The notes beneath the pieces were generated by a model. It was not told where the DNA came from, searched no databases, and saw only the letters and a list, made by a program, of their open reading frames with translations. DNA of 64,000 bases from Aselliscus stoliczkanus (lineage: Eukaryota; Chordata; Mammalia; Chiroptera; Hipposideridae). The stretch spans positions 97,678,709 to 97,742,708 of the forward strand of contig CM066737.1 in the NCBI GenBank assembly GCA_033961575.1. The letters are read 5' to 3'. Made by a program: the position numbers and the translations under genes. Of this stretch, positions 11,096-22,757 are shown piece after piece (position 1 is the stretch's first letter; each line of letters opens with the position of its first letter).

Positions 11096-12931
11096 AGAGT
11101 ATGAATGCATGGGGTAAAGACAGTCTATTCAACAAATGGTGTTGGGAAAACTGGACAGATACATGCAAAAATATGAAACTGGAACACCTTCTTACACCAT
11201 ATACAAGAATAAACTCAAAATGGATTAAAGATTTAATTGTAAGACCCGAAATCATAAAATTCCTAGAAGAAAACATACGCAGTCAACTCTCAGACATTAC
11301 CCTTAGTAATATTTTTACTGATATATCTCTGTAGACAAGGGAAACAAAAGAAAAAAATAGGCAAATGGGACTACACCAAACTAAAAAGTTTTTGCACAGC
11401 AAAGGGAGCCACCAATAAAATGGAAAGACAACCTACCAAACGGGAGAAAATATTCACCAATGATACATTTGATAAGGGGTTAATATCCAAAATTTATAAT
11501 CGAACACCATAAAAACCCAAACAATCCAATTAAAAAAATAGGCAGAGGAAGGGACGAAACAACATAAATTGGTAACTACAACATTGACGCAGGGATAAAA
11601 AAGATAGTTTGGGGAATATAATCAATAATGTTGTAAATATTTTTTAGGGGATCAGATGGACTCATGTCTTGTTAGGGAGACCACTTCATGGATGGGGTAG
11701 AGGCCTGACCTCTGCACTGTATACCTGAAGCTGCCACTGAATAATATTACATGTAAACTATAATTTAACACATATATAGTCATGGGATGTGGAGTATAGT
11801 GTGGGGATGGAGTCAATGGAATTGTAGTAGATATGTATGACATTGGGAGTGGGGGGGCAATGGGTGAGGGGAGGGGTGTTGTCAGTTTGTTAGGGGGTAA
11901 ATGATAACCATTGCATTGTTTTGTACTCCTGAAACTAATAATAATTTTAAAAAAGAAAAAGAAAAAAAAGAAAAAGAAAAAAATAAAATAAAAAAATGGC
12001 AGAGGACATGAATAGACATTTCTCCAAAGAAGATATACACATGCCCAGTAGACATAAAAAGATGCTCAACTTCACTAATCATCAGAGAAATGCAAATTAA
12101 AACCACAATGAGATACTACCTCATGCCTGGCAGGATGGCTATCACCAATAAATCAACAAACAATAAGTGATGGTGAGGATTCTGAGAAAAGGGAACCCTT
12201 GTGCACTATTGGTGGAATTGCAAATGAGTGTAGCCACTATGGAAAACAATTTGGAGGTTCCACAAAAAATTAAAAATAGAACTACCTTATGATCCAGGAA
12301 TTCCACTTCTGAGTATTTATATGAAGAAATCCAAAACACGAATTCAAATAGATATATGCACCCCTATGTTCACTAGAGCACTGTTTACAATAGCCAAGAT
12401 ATGAAAGTAATCTAAGTGTCCATCAGTAGGCAATTGGATAATGAAGATGTGGTACATATATATACAATGGAATACTACTCATCCATAAAAAAGAATGAAA
12501 TCCTACCATTTGTGACAACATGGATGGACCCAGAGGGTGAAATAAGTCTGACAGAGAAAGACAAATACCATATGATCTCACTTATATGTGGAATCTAAAG
12601 AACAAATAAATGAATTAACAAAAAAGAAACAGACTCATAGATTCAGAGTAGAAACTGATGATTGCCAGATGAGAGGGGTGTTGGTGAGCTGGGTGAAAAA
12701 GGTGAAGGGATTAAGAAGTACAAATTGGTAGTTGCAAAAGAGTCATGAGGATATAAAGTACAGTATAGGGAATATAGTCCATAATATTGTAATGGCTATG
12801 CCTGGTGCTAAGTGGGTACTAGACTTATCAGGGGATCACTTCATAAATTATATAAATGTCTAACCATTAAGCTGTACAACTAATATAAAATAATATTGAA
12901 TGTCAAGTATAACTTAAAAAAATAAGTTAAA
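11096..12931 (+). mobile_element. Old 5'-truncated L1 (ORF2 C-terminus and 3'UTR)
   Basis: It starts inside the C-terminal part of L1 ORF2: residues [15 protein letters not shown] and [11 protein letters not shown] are readable from 11,127. It continues through the ORF2 end (YSSIKKNEI near 12,480; stop after LICGI near 12,597) and a 3'UTR to an A-rich end near 12,931. The frame is broken in several places. A younger L1 tail sits inside it, and the next full-length L1 inserted into its A-rich end. Confidence 0.85.
11550..11990 (+). mobile_element. 5'-truncated L1 3'UTR nested in the older L1
   Basis: About 440 bp matching the 3'UTR of the downstream + strand L1 (gggaatataatcaataatgt, gaccacttcatggatgg, a diverged tcctgaaactaat end) followed by an A/G-rich tail. 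The interrupted ORF2 sequence resumes after a duplicated target of about 16 bp ending ggcagagga (11,532-11,549 and 11,991-12,006). Confidence 0.85.
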
Positions 12932-13584
12932 AAAGAATATAGGGGTTCATCTGGTAAGAAGGTGGAATAGACAGACGCTGTACCAACTGCCCCCCAGATC
13001 ACACCAAAATTATAAATAATTTATACAACATTCAACGGCACACTAGATGAACAGAACCTCTAAACAAAGGACCTAAAGAGGAGGCCACGTCAAGTCTGGT
13101 AGGAGGGGTGCAGACGAGAGAGGGCGAGCCCCGTGAGGGGTGCCCCAGCTATGGGGAGGCTTCTCCGGTTGGGGGAGACCCTCCAGCCCCACATTGAACT
13201 CACCAGTCCAGAGTTTCTTTGCCAGGAAGAGGAGTTCTACGATAGCTGGCAGTAGAAATTAGTGAGGACTGTCTCTGCTGGGCTCGGTGAAGCTGAGGGC
13301 GGCTAGAGAACCAGTGGGGCCGGCGCACGGGTTCGCTCGCCAGTGAGCACTCACCCGGCCCGGTTCCTGGTGGATGGAAGAGTTGTGTGAACGTGGCCCA
13401 GGAGCCTGTGGGGACGGACTGAACTGAATGCCTTTGGTGTGGAAGCTGCAGGTTTTGGGTCCACTGTTCCCTTGCTGTGGAGCTTGCTCATGAGTGGTGT
13501 ACAGGAGGGCACCATTTTTCAGGCTTGGGCCCTCCCACAGAGGGTCAGATCAGGGACCGCATTGGTCGGGTGGAATTGGGGCAG

Positions 13585-13970
13585 GAGTGCGTGTGCGCAT
13601 GCGGCCTTGGATCCCCGCCCTCCGCCCTGCTTGTGCGGCGCTGCCAGGGAAACGCTGGGCGGGTGCCCTCCAGCTCCATCAGGCTGCTCACTGAGACGCA
13701 GGAGTGCGCAAGCCGCCTTGGATCCCCGCCCTCCGCCCTGCTTGTGTTGCGTTGCCAGGGAAATGCTGGGCGGGTGCCCTCTGGCTCCAAGAGGCTGCTC
13801 ACTGAGATGCAGAGGTGCAGGAACCGCCTTGGGTCCCCATCCTCCACACACCCTGCGTGTGCTGCATAACCAGGGAAATCCCAGTCAGTTGTGCTCCGGC
13901 CCCATGAAGCTGTTCACTAAGACGCAGGAGTGCATGAGCCGCCTTGGGTCCTTGCTGTCTGTACTGTTTG
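13585..13970 (+). repeat. Tandem monomers of about 111 bp in L1 'B' 5'UTR
   Basis: The landmark gccttgg(a/g)tcccc recurs at 13,604, 13,715, 13,826 and 13,941 (periods 111, 111, 115). Each unit also holds gccagggaaa and gctgctcactgaga. The units are CpG-bearing and lie upstream of ORF1, where rodent L1 monomers act as promoters. A promoter role here is inference. Confidence 0.8.
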
Positions 13971-14504
13971 TGCAGAGTTACCAGGCTGGGGATTGGCTGT
14001 TGGGCTGCTCGGCCTGATCTGCGAGCGCCTGATTGGCACAGGCTGAGATGGAGAGCTTTCCTGGGAGTGTTGGGCCAGGAGCTGTGCGCCTGTGTGATCC
14101 AGTCAGGGATTTCCTGGCGAGTTTGTGTGGGCTGGTTGCTGGTGCAGAGTGCATGCTGCTTGACTTGGTGGGGGCCACTGACCACATCCAGCAGTGCCTT
14201 GGGGGGGGGGTTGCCCTGCAGACGTAGAGCACCCTGAGCCCCTGGTGCCTGGCTCACACCTCCGCAGGCCACAGAGGGTTTTTTGCAGCAGCAGACAACC
14301 TGCAACAAACTGTGAAGATTTTTGGTAGTGAGCACAGTTTCAGAGCACACAGCAGCTAATTGCAGAAAGCTCATTGCAAGCCTGAGAGGGAGGCCAGCGC
14401 ATAACATGTTAAGTCCTTCCCACCAATAGCTGGTGCTGAGTCACCCAGAGACTCTCTATTGCTGAGCAAATGGTCTGCAGATTAAAGAGGATGGAGAGCC
14501 ACCC

Positions 14505-14579
14505 TCCCTTTTTTTCTTTCTTTCCTTTTTTCTACTTTTTTTTCTTTTCTTTTTTCTTCTTTTTTTCTCTTCTTTCTAG
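14505..14579 (+). promoter_or_regulatory. Long polypyrimidine tract ending in tctag, before L1 ORF1
   Basis: About 70 nearly pure pyrimidines end in ttctttctag followed by g, 44 bases upstream of the ORF1 ATG. This has the form of a strong 3' splice site. Use of the site is not demonstrated. Confidence 0.4.
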
Positions 14580-15008
14580 GTGATCTATTTAATACATCAA
14601 AGCAATCCCAGAGCGACAGCCAGAATGAAGAAACAAAGAAACATGTCCCAAGTAAAAGATCAGAAGAATCCTCCAGAAGTGGAACTAAATGAAACAGAGG
14701 TATCCAAACTTTCAGAGACAGAGTTTAGAACACTGATGAAAAGAATGTTTAAGAAACTTAATGAGGACATAAAGAAGGATAGGGAAACCAAAAAAACAAC
14801 CAGTTAGAACTAAGGAGTACAATAACTGAAATAAAGAACACACTCAAAGGAATCACTAGTAGATTAGATGAAGCAGAGGATTGGATCAGCGAAATAGAAG
14901 ACAAAATAGCAGAAATCGCCCAGTTGGAACAACAAAAAGAAAAAGAATAAAAAAGAATGAAACTAGTTTAAGAGCCCTGTGGGACAAGATGAAGCACAAA
15001 AACATTGG

Positions 15009-16155
15009 TGTGGGGGGACCAGCTTCTGCGAGTCCAGGGGTTCCCTCAGGTGGAGATGGCGTCAGAGAGGGAAGAAAAGAAAGAAGAAAGAAGGGAGAGA
15101 GTGGAGACACCGGGGAAGTTTCAGAGAAGAAGTGTCACATCTTATTGCCAGACCATGCCCCTTTTATGGGGATTTTTGACCATTACCTCAATCACAAAGC
15201 ATTTCATATGAGTTAGGTGGTTTCTATTTCCCAGGATTTTCAGTCTTTACGTCCCTGTAATTGTTCTCTCTAGGGTACACTGGCCTATTCTATGTTAAGG
15301 ATTCACCTATCTATACATATCACCTAAAGAGTGGTTACCATGACTACCTAGCCATTATCCCAAATTCCAGCAGCTAGACTCACAGGGCATATACTTGAAC
15401 TATTACTAAAAGACTAGCAATGGCTGAGTTTAGTGTAAAAATTATCTGAAGTCTATTCTTATGTGATTACAATACTTAGTAGCTAAAGGGAGTTTTAAAC
15501 ATCTTTTATCCTATGGAGGGCTACATATTTACAATAGAGGGTAGTATCTGTTTCTCAGTCAAAGCTTCAGTATCTGTTTCTACAACAATGTTCTAGGCAA
15601 AGAATTCAAATAAAGCTGTTAATTAACATACCCCATGGTCAGTAAGCTGCCCGGAACTCTCATGGCCTGAAGACTTTTAGTCTTCAAGGAGACTTTTCAC
15701 AGCAGGGGCCTTAGTCAAGTGCATCAGCTTCTCACAGGCAGGCTGTCAGCTTCTCACAGGCAGTCTGTCAGTTTCTCACAGCCAGGCTTTTTGGCCTAAA
15801 CTGCCAGAGGTCTGTGCCTTAGTTTCCAAGGGGCTTGAGTCCCCAATATCTCAGTTCAGGAGTTCCCTTGGACTGTACCTGTCTTAGGGAGTTTCCTTTT
15901 CCAAGAGGCTTGAGTCCCCAAAATTTTTAGGAAATCTTGCCCCGTCATTGGCTTACACAGCCAGCTCTCATTGGGGTACCACAGGAACTTGTCACAAATG
16001 CAGTGAGTGTATTGTCTCCTATAGGAGGAAAGGCACATGGGTTCATAGAGGCAGGAGATATTACATGACCAACCATAAGGCAGCATCCCAAACATCCAGT
16101 GCTGAGCGTGGCACCGTGACCTTGTCAGACACTGAGAGGCTGTTGGTTCTCAACA
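15009..16155. mobile_element. Solo LTR, probable class II (betaretrovirus-like) ERV
   Basis: A 1,147-bp block with TGTGGG...CAACA ends, flanked by a perfect 6-bp duplication, cattgg, at 15,003-15,008 and 16,156-16,161. L1 ORF1 reading resumes exactly across it, so it is an insertion, and no internal viral genes are present. A 6-bp duplication and a length above 1 kb fit class II elements, but the family is not confirmed. Three 22-bp tandem units (cagcttctcacaggcag...) lie at 15,725-15,790, and an AATAAA at 15,609. Orientation is undecided. Confidence 0.7.
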
Positions 16156-16549
16156 CATTGGCATCATAGCAATACCAGAAGGAGAAGAGAAGAAGCAAGG
16201 GATTGAGAATGTATTTGAAGAAATAATGAATGAAAACTGTCCTACCCTGGTGAAGGAAATCGACATACAAGCCCAGGAAGTGCAGAGAGTTCCAAATAAG
16301 CTGAACCCAAACAGGCCCACACCAAGACACATCACACTTAAAATGGCAAGGGTTAAAGACAAAGACAGAATCCAAAAAGCAGCAAGAAAAAGACAGCAGT
16401 TTACATACAAAGGAACTCATAAGATTAACAGCTGACTTTTCTACAAAAACTCTGCAGGGCAGAATGGAGTGGCAGGAGATATTCAAAGTGATGCAGAATA
16501 AAGGCCTACAACTAAGATTACTCTACCCAGCACGGCTATCATTTAAATT

Positions 16550-16692
16550 TTTTTTTTTTTTAGCTGAGCCATCCTGCCACCTGTTGGCAGCTCAACAGCA
16601 ACTCGGCTTGGGGTGGTATCGAACCGCCGTTGCTCAGAGCTCAGCTCGCACTCTTGAGCGAGCTCTTAACCAACTGAGCCATTCAGCCGGCC
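16550..16692 (-). mobile_element. SINE with 'actcaagag' head, nested in L1 ORF1
   Basis: Same subtype as the copy at 3,440, with a poly(T) start and head ending in cagccggcc. An imperfect duplication (atcatttaaatt / atcacttaaaatt) flanks it. Confidence 0.85.
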
Positions 16693-17951
16693 AAATCACT
16701 TAAAATTAAAGGAGAGACAAAGAGCTTCTCAGGAAAGAATAAGCTTAAGGAATTCATTACCACCAAGCTAGCATTGCAGGAAATGTTAAAAGGGCTTTTT
16801 TAAACAGAAGACAGGGGAAAACAAGCTAACCCAGGAAGACAAGAAATACAAACAATAAAATGGCAATAAATATGCATCCATCAGTAATCACTTTGAATGT
16901 AAATGGGTTAAATGCTCCAATCACAAGACATAGAGTGGCTGAGTGGATAAGAAAACAGGACCCATGCATATGCTGTCTACAAGAGACTCATCTCAGATCA
17001 AAAGACACATACAGACTGAAAGTAAAGGGATGGAATAAGATATTTCATGCAAATGGAAATGAGAAAAAAGCGGGAGTAGCAATACTTATTTTGGACAAAA
17101 TAGACTTTAAAATGAAGACTATAATAAAAGACAAGAAGGGCACTACATGATAATAAAAGGATCGATTCAACAAGAGGACATAACCCTAGTAAACTCTATG
17201 CACCCAACATAGGAGCTCCTAAATATGTAAAACAGATATTGACAGACATAAAAACAGAGATCAACAGTAACACTATCGTAGTAGGGGATTTCAACACCCC
17301 GTTGTCACCAATGGAGAGATCCTCCAAATAGAAAATCAACATGGACACAGTGGCCTTAAATGACACTTTAAACCAGCTGGATTTAATTGATATTATCAGA
17401 GCATTTCACCCCAAAGCAACAGAATTACATTCTTCTCAAGTGCACATGGAACATTTTCCAAGATAGACCACATGTTAGCCACAAAACAAGTCTCAACAAC
17501 TTTAAGAAGATTGAAATCATATCAAGCATCTTCTCTGACCACAATGCTATGAAAATAGAAATAAACTATAAGAAGAAACCTGGAAACCACACAAATATAT
17601 GGATGCTGAATGACATATTACTAAATAGCGAGTGGGTAAAAAATGAGTTCAAGGAGGCAATCAAAAGATACCTCGAGACAAACGAAAATGAAAATACCAT
17701 GACTCAAAATCTCTGGGATGCAATAAAAGCAGTCCTAAGAGGCAAGTTCATAGCAGTGCAGGCCTATCTAAGGAACGAGGAAAAATCTCAAATCAACAGG
17801 TTATCCATATACCTCAGGACACTGGAAAAAGAACAGCAAAACAAGCCCAAATGGAGCACAAGGAAAGAAATAATACAGACCAGAGCAGAAATAAATGAAA
17901 TAGAGACCAAAAAAACAATACAAAAGATCAATGAAACCAAGAGTTGTGTTT

Positions 17952-18760
17952 GGTTTTTTTTTTTTGCCTTTTTTTTTTTATTAGTTTCAGGTGTACAACA
18001 CAATGCAATAGCTATACTCTTTACGCCCCAAAGTGACAACACCCCTCCCCCAGTTCACCACCCCACTCCCCCCCCCCATATCATATATATCTATTACAAT
18101 TCCTTTGACTCCCTTCCACAGTATACTCCACATCCCATGACTATCTATATATTCAGTTACAGTTGGCATACAATATTATACAACATCAGCTTCAGGTGTA
18201 CGGTGCAGTGATCAAGCCTCTACTCCATCCATTAAGCGGTCTCCCTAATAAGACATGTGACTATCTGACATGCCACAAAATTTTTGCAACATTATTATAT
18301 TCCCCGAACTGTGTTTCATATCCCTGTGGCAATATTGTAGTTGTCTATTTATGCTGTCTAATCCCTTCCCCTTCCCTCTTATCCCCACTCCCCTCCCAAC
18401 TAGCAACCCTCAGTTTTTCCTCTATATCTATGAGTCTGTTTCCTTTGATCGTTCATTCAGGGTGAAATGCTCCAAAAATATCAACGAAGTGCAGCTGGTC
18501 TAAAGTGTTATTTAAGAACCCTCTTTCTGTGTTGATTTTCTGTCTGAAGGGTCTGTCCACTGGTGACAATGGGGTGCTGAAGTCCCCTACTATGATAGTG
18601 TTACTGTTGATCTCTCTTTATGTCTGTCAAAATCTGTTACATATAATTAGTAGCTCCTATGTTGGGTGCATAGATGTTTATTAGGGTTATAGTGCCCTTT
18701 GTCTTTTACCGTAGTCATTCTAAAGTCTATTTTGTCCAAAACAAGCATTGGTACTCCAGA
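17952..18760 (-). mobile_element. Inverted, internally deleted L1 fragment inside L1 'B' ORF2
   Basis: Read on the minus strand, an endonuclease-region segment (18,760 to about 18,462) is joined directly to an L1 3'UTR (about 18,461 to 17,960) ending in poly(A). ORF2 between them is missing. A duplicated agagttgt target flanks the insert at 17,940 and 18,761. Host ORF2 resumes at about 18,780. Confidence 0.8.
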
Positions 18761-20034
18761 AGAGTTGTTTTTTTCTAAAAGGTGAACAAAATCGACAAAC
18801 CCTTAGCCAGACTCACTAAGAAAAAGAGAGGACCCAAATTAATAAAATCAGAAATGAAAGAGAAGTGACAATAGATACCACCGAAATACAAAGAATTTTA
18901 AGAAAATACTTCAAGCAACTATATGCCAACAAATTTGAAATTCTGGAAGAAATGGATAAATTTCTAGAAGCTTACAATCTGCCACATCTGAACAAAAAAT
19001 AAACAGAAACTCTGAACAGGCTGATTACTACCAAAGAAATTGAATCAGTAATCAACAATCTTCGAACAAACAAAAATCCTGGACCAGATGGCTTCACAGG
19101 TGAATTTTACAAAACATTCAAAAAAGAATGAATACCTATTCTCCTCAAACTTTTCCAAAAAATACAGTAGGAGGGAAGGCTCCCAAACTCTTTTTATGAA
19201 GCTACAATCACCCTGATTCCAAAACCAGACAAAGACAGCACAAAAAAGGAAAACTACAGGCCAATATCCCTGATGAATATAGATGCAAAAATTCTTAATA
19301 AAATATTAGCAAACAGAATTCAGCAATATATTAAGAAGATCATACATCATGATCAAGTGGGTTTCATCCCTAGTATGCAAGGCTGGTTCAACATCCATAA
19401 ACCAATTAATGTGATACACCACATTAACAAAATGAAGAACAAAAATCACATGGTCATATCAATAGATGCGGAAAAAGCATTTGACAAAATCTAACAGCCA
19501 TTTATGTTAAAAACCCTTAGCAAAGTGGGAATACAGGGATCATATCTCAACATAATAAAGGCCATGTATGATAAACCTACATCTAACATCATACTCAATG
19601 GGGGAAAAGCTAAAACCATTCCCCTTAAGACCAGGCTGTCCACTTTCTCCTCTTTTATTCAACATAGTGCTGGAAGTTCTAGCCACAGCAATCAGACAAC
19701 AAAAAGAAATAAAAGGCATCCAAATTGGCAAGGAGGAAGTAAAATTGTCATTATATGCAGATGTTATGATACTGTACACAGAGAATCCCAAAGACTTCAT
19801 CAAAAAACTGTTGGAACTGATAGACAAATTTAGTAAAGTAGCAGGATATAAAATCAATGTTCAGAAATCAGTGGCATTTGCATATACCAAGAATAAACTA
19901 ACGGAAGGAGAAATTAAGAAAACTGTCCCATTTATAATTGCTTCAAGAACTATAAAATACCTAGGAATAAATTTAACCAAAGAAGTAAAAGATATGTACT
20001 CAGAAAATTGTAAGACACTAAAGAAAGAAGTCAA

Positions 20035-21003
20035 AGAAGATACAAATAAATGGAAACACCTACCATGCTCATGGATAGGAAGAATTAATATAGTTAAAAT
20101 GTCCATACTGCCTAAAGCAATATATAGATTCAATGCAATTCCTATCAAACTACCAAGGGCATTTTTCACAGAAATAGAAAATACAATCCTAAAATTTATA
20201 TGGAATCATAAAAGACCCAGAATAGCCTCGGCAATTCTGAGAAATAAAAACAAAGTTGTGGGGATCACGCTACCAGACATCAAAACCTACTACAAGGCCA
20301 CAGTAATCAAGACAGTTTGGTATTGGCATAAAAACAGGCACATGGATCAGTGGAACAGAACAGAGAGCCCAGAAATAAATCCAGGCATTTACAGACAGTT
20401 AATCTATGACAAGGGAAGCAAGAATTTACACTGGAGTAAAGATAGTCTATTCAATAAGTGGTGCTGGGAAAATTGGACTGACACATGCAAAAAAATGAAA
20501 CTGGATCATCTCCTTGCGCCTTATACAAGAACAAATTCAAAATGGATTAAAGACTTAAATGTAAGACCTGAAACCATAAAAATCCTAAAAGAAAATATAG
20601 GGAGTACATTTGCAGACATTACCCTGAGCAATATTTTTACTGATACATCCCTACGGGCAAGGGAAATAAAAGAAAAAATGAACATATGGGATTATATCAG
20701 ACTTAAAAGTTTTTTCACAACAAAGGAAACCATTAATAAAACAAAAAGGAAGCCTACTGAATGGGAGAATATATTTGACAACGATATATCTGATAAGGGG
20801 TTAATATCCAAAATTTATAAAACACTCATGAAACTCAACACCAAAAAAACAAACAACCCAATTAAAAAATGGGCAGAAGATATGAAGAGACAGTTCTCTA
20901 AAGAGGACATACAGATGGCCAACAGGCATATGAAAAAATGTTCAACCTCACTGGTCATTAGGGAAATGCAAATAAAAACCACCATGAGATACCACCTCAC
21001 TCC
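20035..21003 (+). other. Near-identity tract shared with the minus-strand L1
   Basis: This segment is nearly identical to the reverse complement of about 24,003-24,976. By eye I count four substitutions and a 2-bp indel. The bases just outside both ends differ much more: about 5 of 65 upstream and about 10 of 130 downstream. See findings. Confidence 0.7.
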
Positions 21004-21281
21004 GGTCAGAAAGGCTATCATCAATAAATCAACAAACAACAAGTGCTGGCGGGGCTGTGGGGAAAAGGGGAGCCTGCTGTACTGTTGGTGGGATTGCAGA
21101 TTGGTGCAGCCACCATGGAAGTCAGTATGGAGGTATCTGACAAAAACTGGAAATGGAACTACCTTTTGACCCAGCAATTCCACTCCTAGGTATTCATCCC
21201 GAAAAACCCAAGACACTAATTCAAAAAAATATATGCAGCCCTATGTTCATTGAAGTGCTATTTACAATAGCCAAGACTTGG

Positions 21282-21449
21282 GGGTCTGGCCAAGTGGCTC
21301 AGTTGGTTAAGAGCTCACTCAAGAGTGTGAGCTGAGCTCCAAGCAACAGCAGTTCCATGCCAGCCTGAACTGAGCTGCTGTTGAGCTGCCAACAGGTGGC
21401 AGGATGGCTCAACTTAAAAAAATAAATAAATAAAATAAAATAAATAAAT
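21282..21449 (+). mobile_element. SINE with 'actcaagag' head, nested in L1 ORF2
   Basis: Head, short body and (aaat)n-type tail, flanked by a perfect 18-bp duplication, acaatagccaagacttgg, at 21,264-21,281 and 21,450-21,467. Confidence 0.93.
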
Positions 21450-22160
21450 ACAATAGCCAAGACTTGGAAACAACTGAAATGCCCATAGGTAGATGACTGG
21501 ATTCAGAAACTGTGGTATATTTACACAATGGAGTATTACTTCGCTATAAAGAAGAATGAAATTGTACAATTTGCAATGATATGGATGGACCTAGAGACTA
21601 TTATGTTAAGTGAAATAAGTCAGTTGGAGAAAGACAAATACCATATGATCTTACTTATATGTGGAATCTGAAAAACTGAATGAATGAGCAAAGTAAACAG
21701 AAAGTCTCATAGATATAGAAAAAAAACTGAGGGTTGCTCATTGGGAGGGCGGTGGGGATGAGGGAGAAGGGGAAGGGATTAGACAGCATAAATAGATAAC
21801 TACAATATTGCCACAGGGATATGAAAGGCAATTTGGGGAATATAATTAATAATGTTGTAAATATTTTGTGGGGTGTCAGATGGGCACATGTCTTGCTAGG
21901 GAGGCCACTTCATGGATGGAGTAGAGGCTTGATCACTGCACTGTACACCTGAAGCTGATGTTGTATTGTATTGTATGTGAACTGTAATTGAATATATATA
22001 TAGTCTACAGGATGTGGGGTATAGTGTGGAATAGAGTCGAGGGAATTGTAATAGATATGTATGATATGCGGGGGTGGAGAATTGGGGAGGGGGATTGTCA
22101 ATTTGAGGGGTGAAATGTATAACTATTGCACTGTGTTGTATATCTGAAACTAATTTTTTT

Positions 22161-22255
22161 TTGAGGGCAGTGTCATTGGCCCCCATATGTAGGACCGAAC
22201 CGGGGCCGCTGGCTTCCAAAACCAGCGCTTAATCTCCGTGCCACTTGGCTGGCCC
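22161..22255 (-). mobile_element. Short, head-only SINE in L1 'B' 3'UTR
   Basis: Poly(T), gagggcagtgtcattggc, then the head, ending ggctggccc. The flanking target is duplicated with one mismatch (tgaaactaattttt / tgaatctaattttt). Confidence 0.85.
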
Positions 22256-22329
22256 TTGAATCTAATTTTTTAACAAAATGTTTATTTCACAATAAAAGGT
22301 TTAAAAAAATAAAAAGAAAGAATATAGGG

Positions 22330-22757
22330 CGGGCCGAGTGACACGTTCATTAAGGGTTGCCTTGGGACCCCAGCTCTGAGCAAAAGGACCCGGTTCGGAT
22401 CCCACATGTGGGCCAGTGACGCTGTACTCTACAGCTAAGATGGTGAACAACAGCTCAACTTGGAGCTGGGCAGCCATGAGTCACTGGCGATGGAGTAGGC
22501 TGCAGTGGGGCTGGCCAGCAGCTGGCATGTGCTTTCGTGAGCTGCTGTGAGCCACTGTGAGTGGCTATCCAATGGCCAGAAGCGACTGCCTCACCCGGGA
22601 AGAGCGCAATGATAAATACCAACAGTGGCCATTGAAGCAACGTCCTACACAACTAGACAGAAGAACAAAAGGACAGCAACTTCTCTGTTCCCCTTCCCTG
22701 ATTCCCTAGCTCTGTTCCCCTCCCCCAATTCCCCAATAAAATATTTTTTTTAAAAAA
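22330..22757 (+). mobile_element. Long tRNA-derived SINE abutting L1 'B'
   Basis: The head starts immediately after the 3' target duplication of L1 'B'. The element ends in ccccaataaaatattttt and poly(A). No clean duplication was found. Confidence 0.82.

Larger units (their letters stand above)
14623..16800 (+). pseudogene. L1 'B' ORF1 remnant (RNA-binding protein)
   Basis: ORF1p is the L1 RNA chaperone: coiled coil, then RRM, then C-terminal domain. The ATG at 14,623 opens MKKQRNMSQVKDQKN and aligns with ORF1 of the minus-strand copy for about 60 residues before a stop near 14,804. Coiled-coil wording then continues in another frame (SRLDEAEDWISE), is split by the LTR at 15,009-16,155, and resumes with IPEGEEKKQGIENVFEE and the conserved RPTPRHITLKMARVKDKDR stretch. 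A SINE at 16,550 interrupts the 3' part. It is non-functional. Confidence 0.88.
16860..21671 (+). pseudogene. L1 'B' ORF2 remnant (endonuclease and reverse transcriptase)
   Basis: ORF2p nicks DNA and copies L1 RNA by target-primed reverse transcription. The start [18 protein letters not shown] and QETH give the endonuclease N-terminus; the frame breaks near 17,150. GDFNTPLS and SDHNAM are readable further on. After an inverted L1 insert at 17,952-18,760 the RT domain continues with several stops (near 19,000, 19,130 and 19,492). A long open stretch at 19,568-21,169 covers RT and the Cys-rich C-terminus. The RT catalytic box reads LYADVMILY, so the second Asp of YADD is Val. The frame breaks again near 21,140, and the ORF2 stop is at 21,671. 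It cannot encode a working enzyme. Confidence 0.9.
12945..22316 (+). mobile_element. Full-length L1 'B', heavily interrupted
   Basis: The copy has a 5'UTR (12,945-14,622), ORF1 remnant, ORF2 remnant and 3'UTR with poly(A). A 13-bp duplication, aaagaatataggg, flanks it at 12,932-12,944 and 22,317-22,329, proving a single integration despite later insertions. Those insertions are an LTR (15,009), SINEs (16,550; 21,282; 22,161) and an inverted L1 fragment (17,952). Without them the element is about 7 kb. It is dead: both ORFs carry frameshifts and stops. Confidence 0.92.

Noticed and set aside
13439..14407. Frames of up to 202 codons on both strands near 14 kb
   Set aside because: They lie in the GC-rich monomer 5'UTR of L1 'B'; the repeated residues reflect the 111-bp units.
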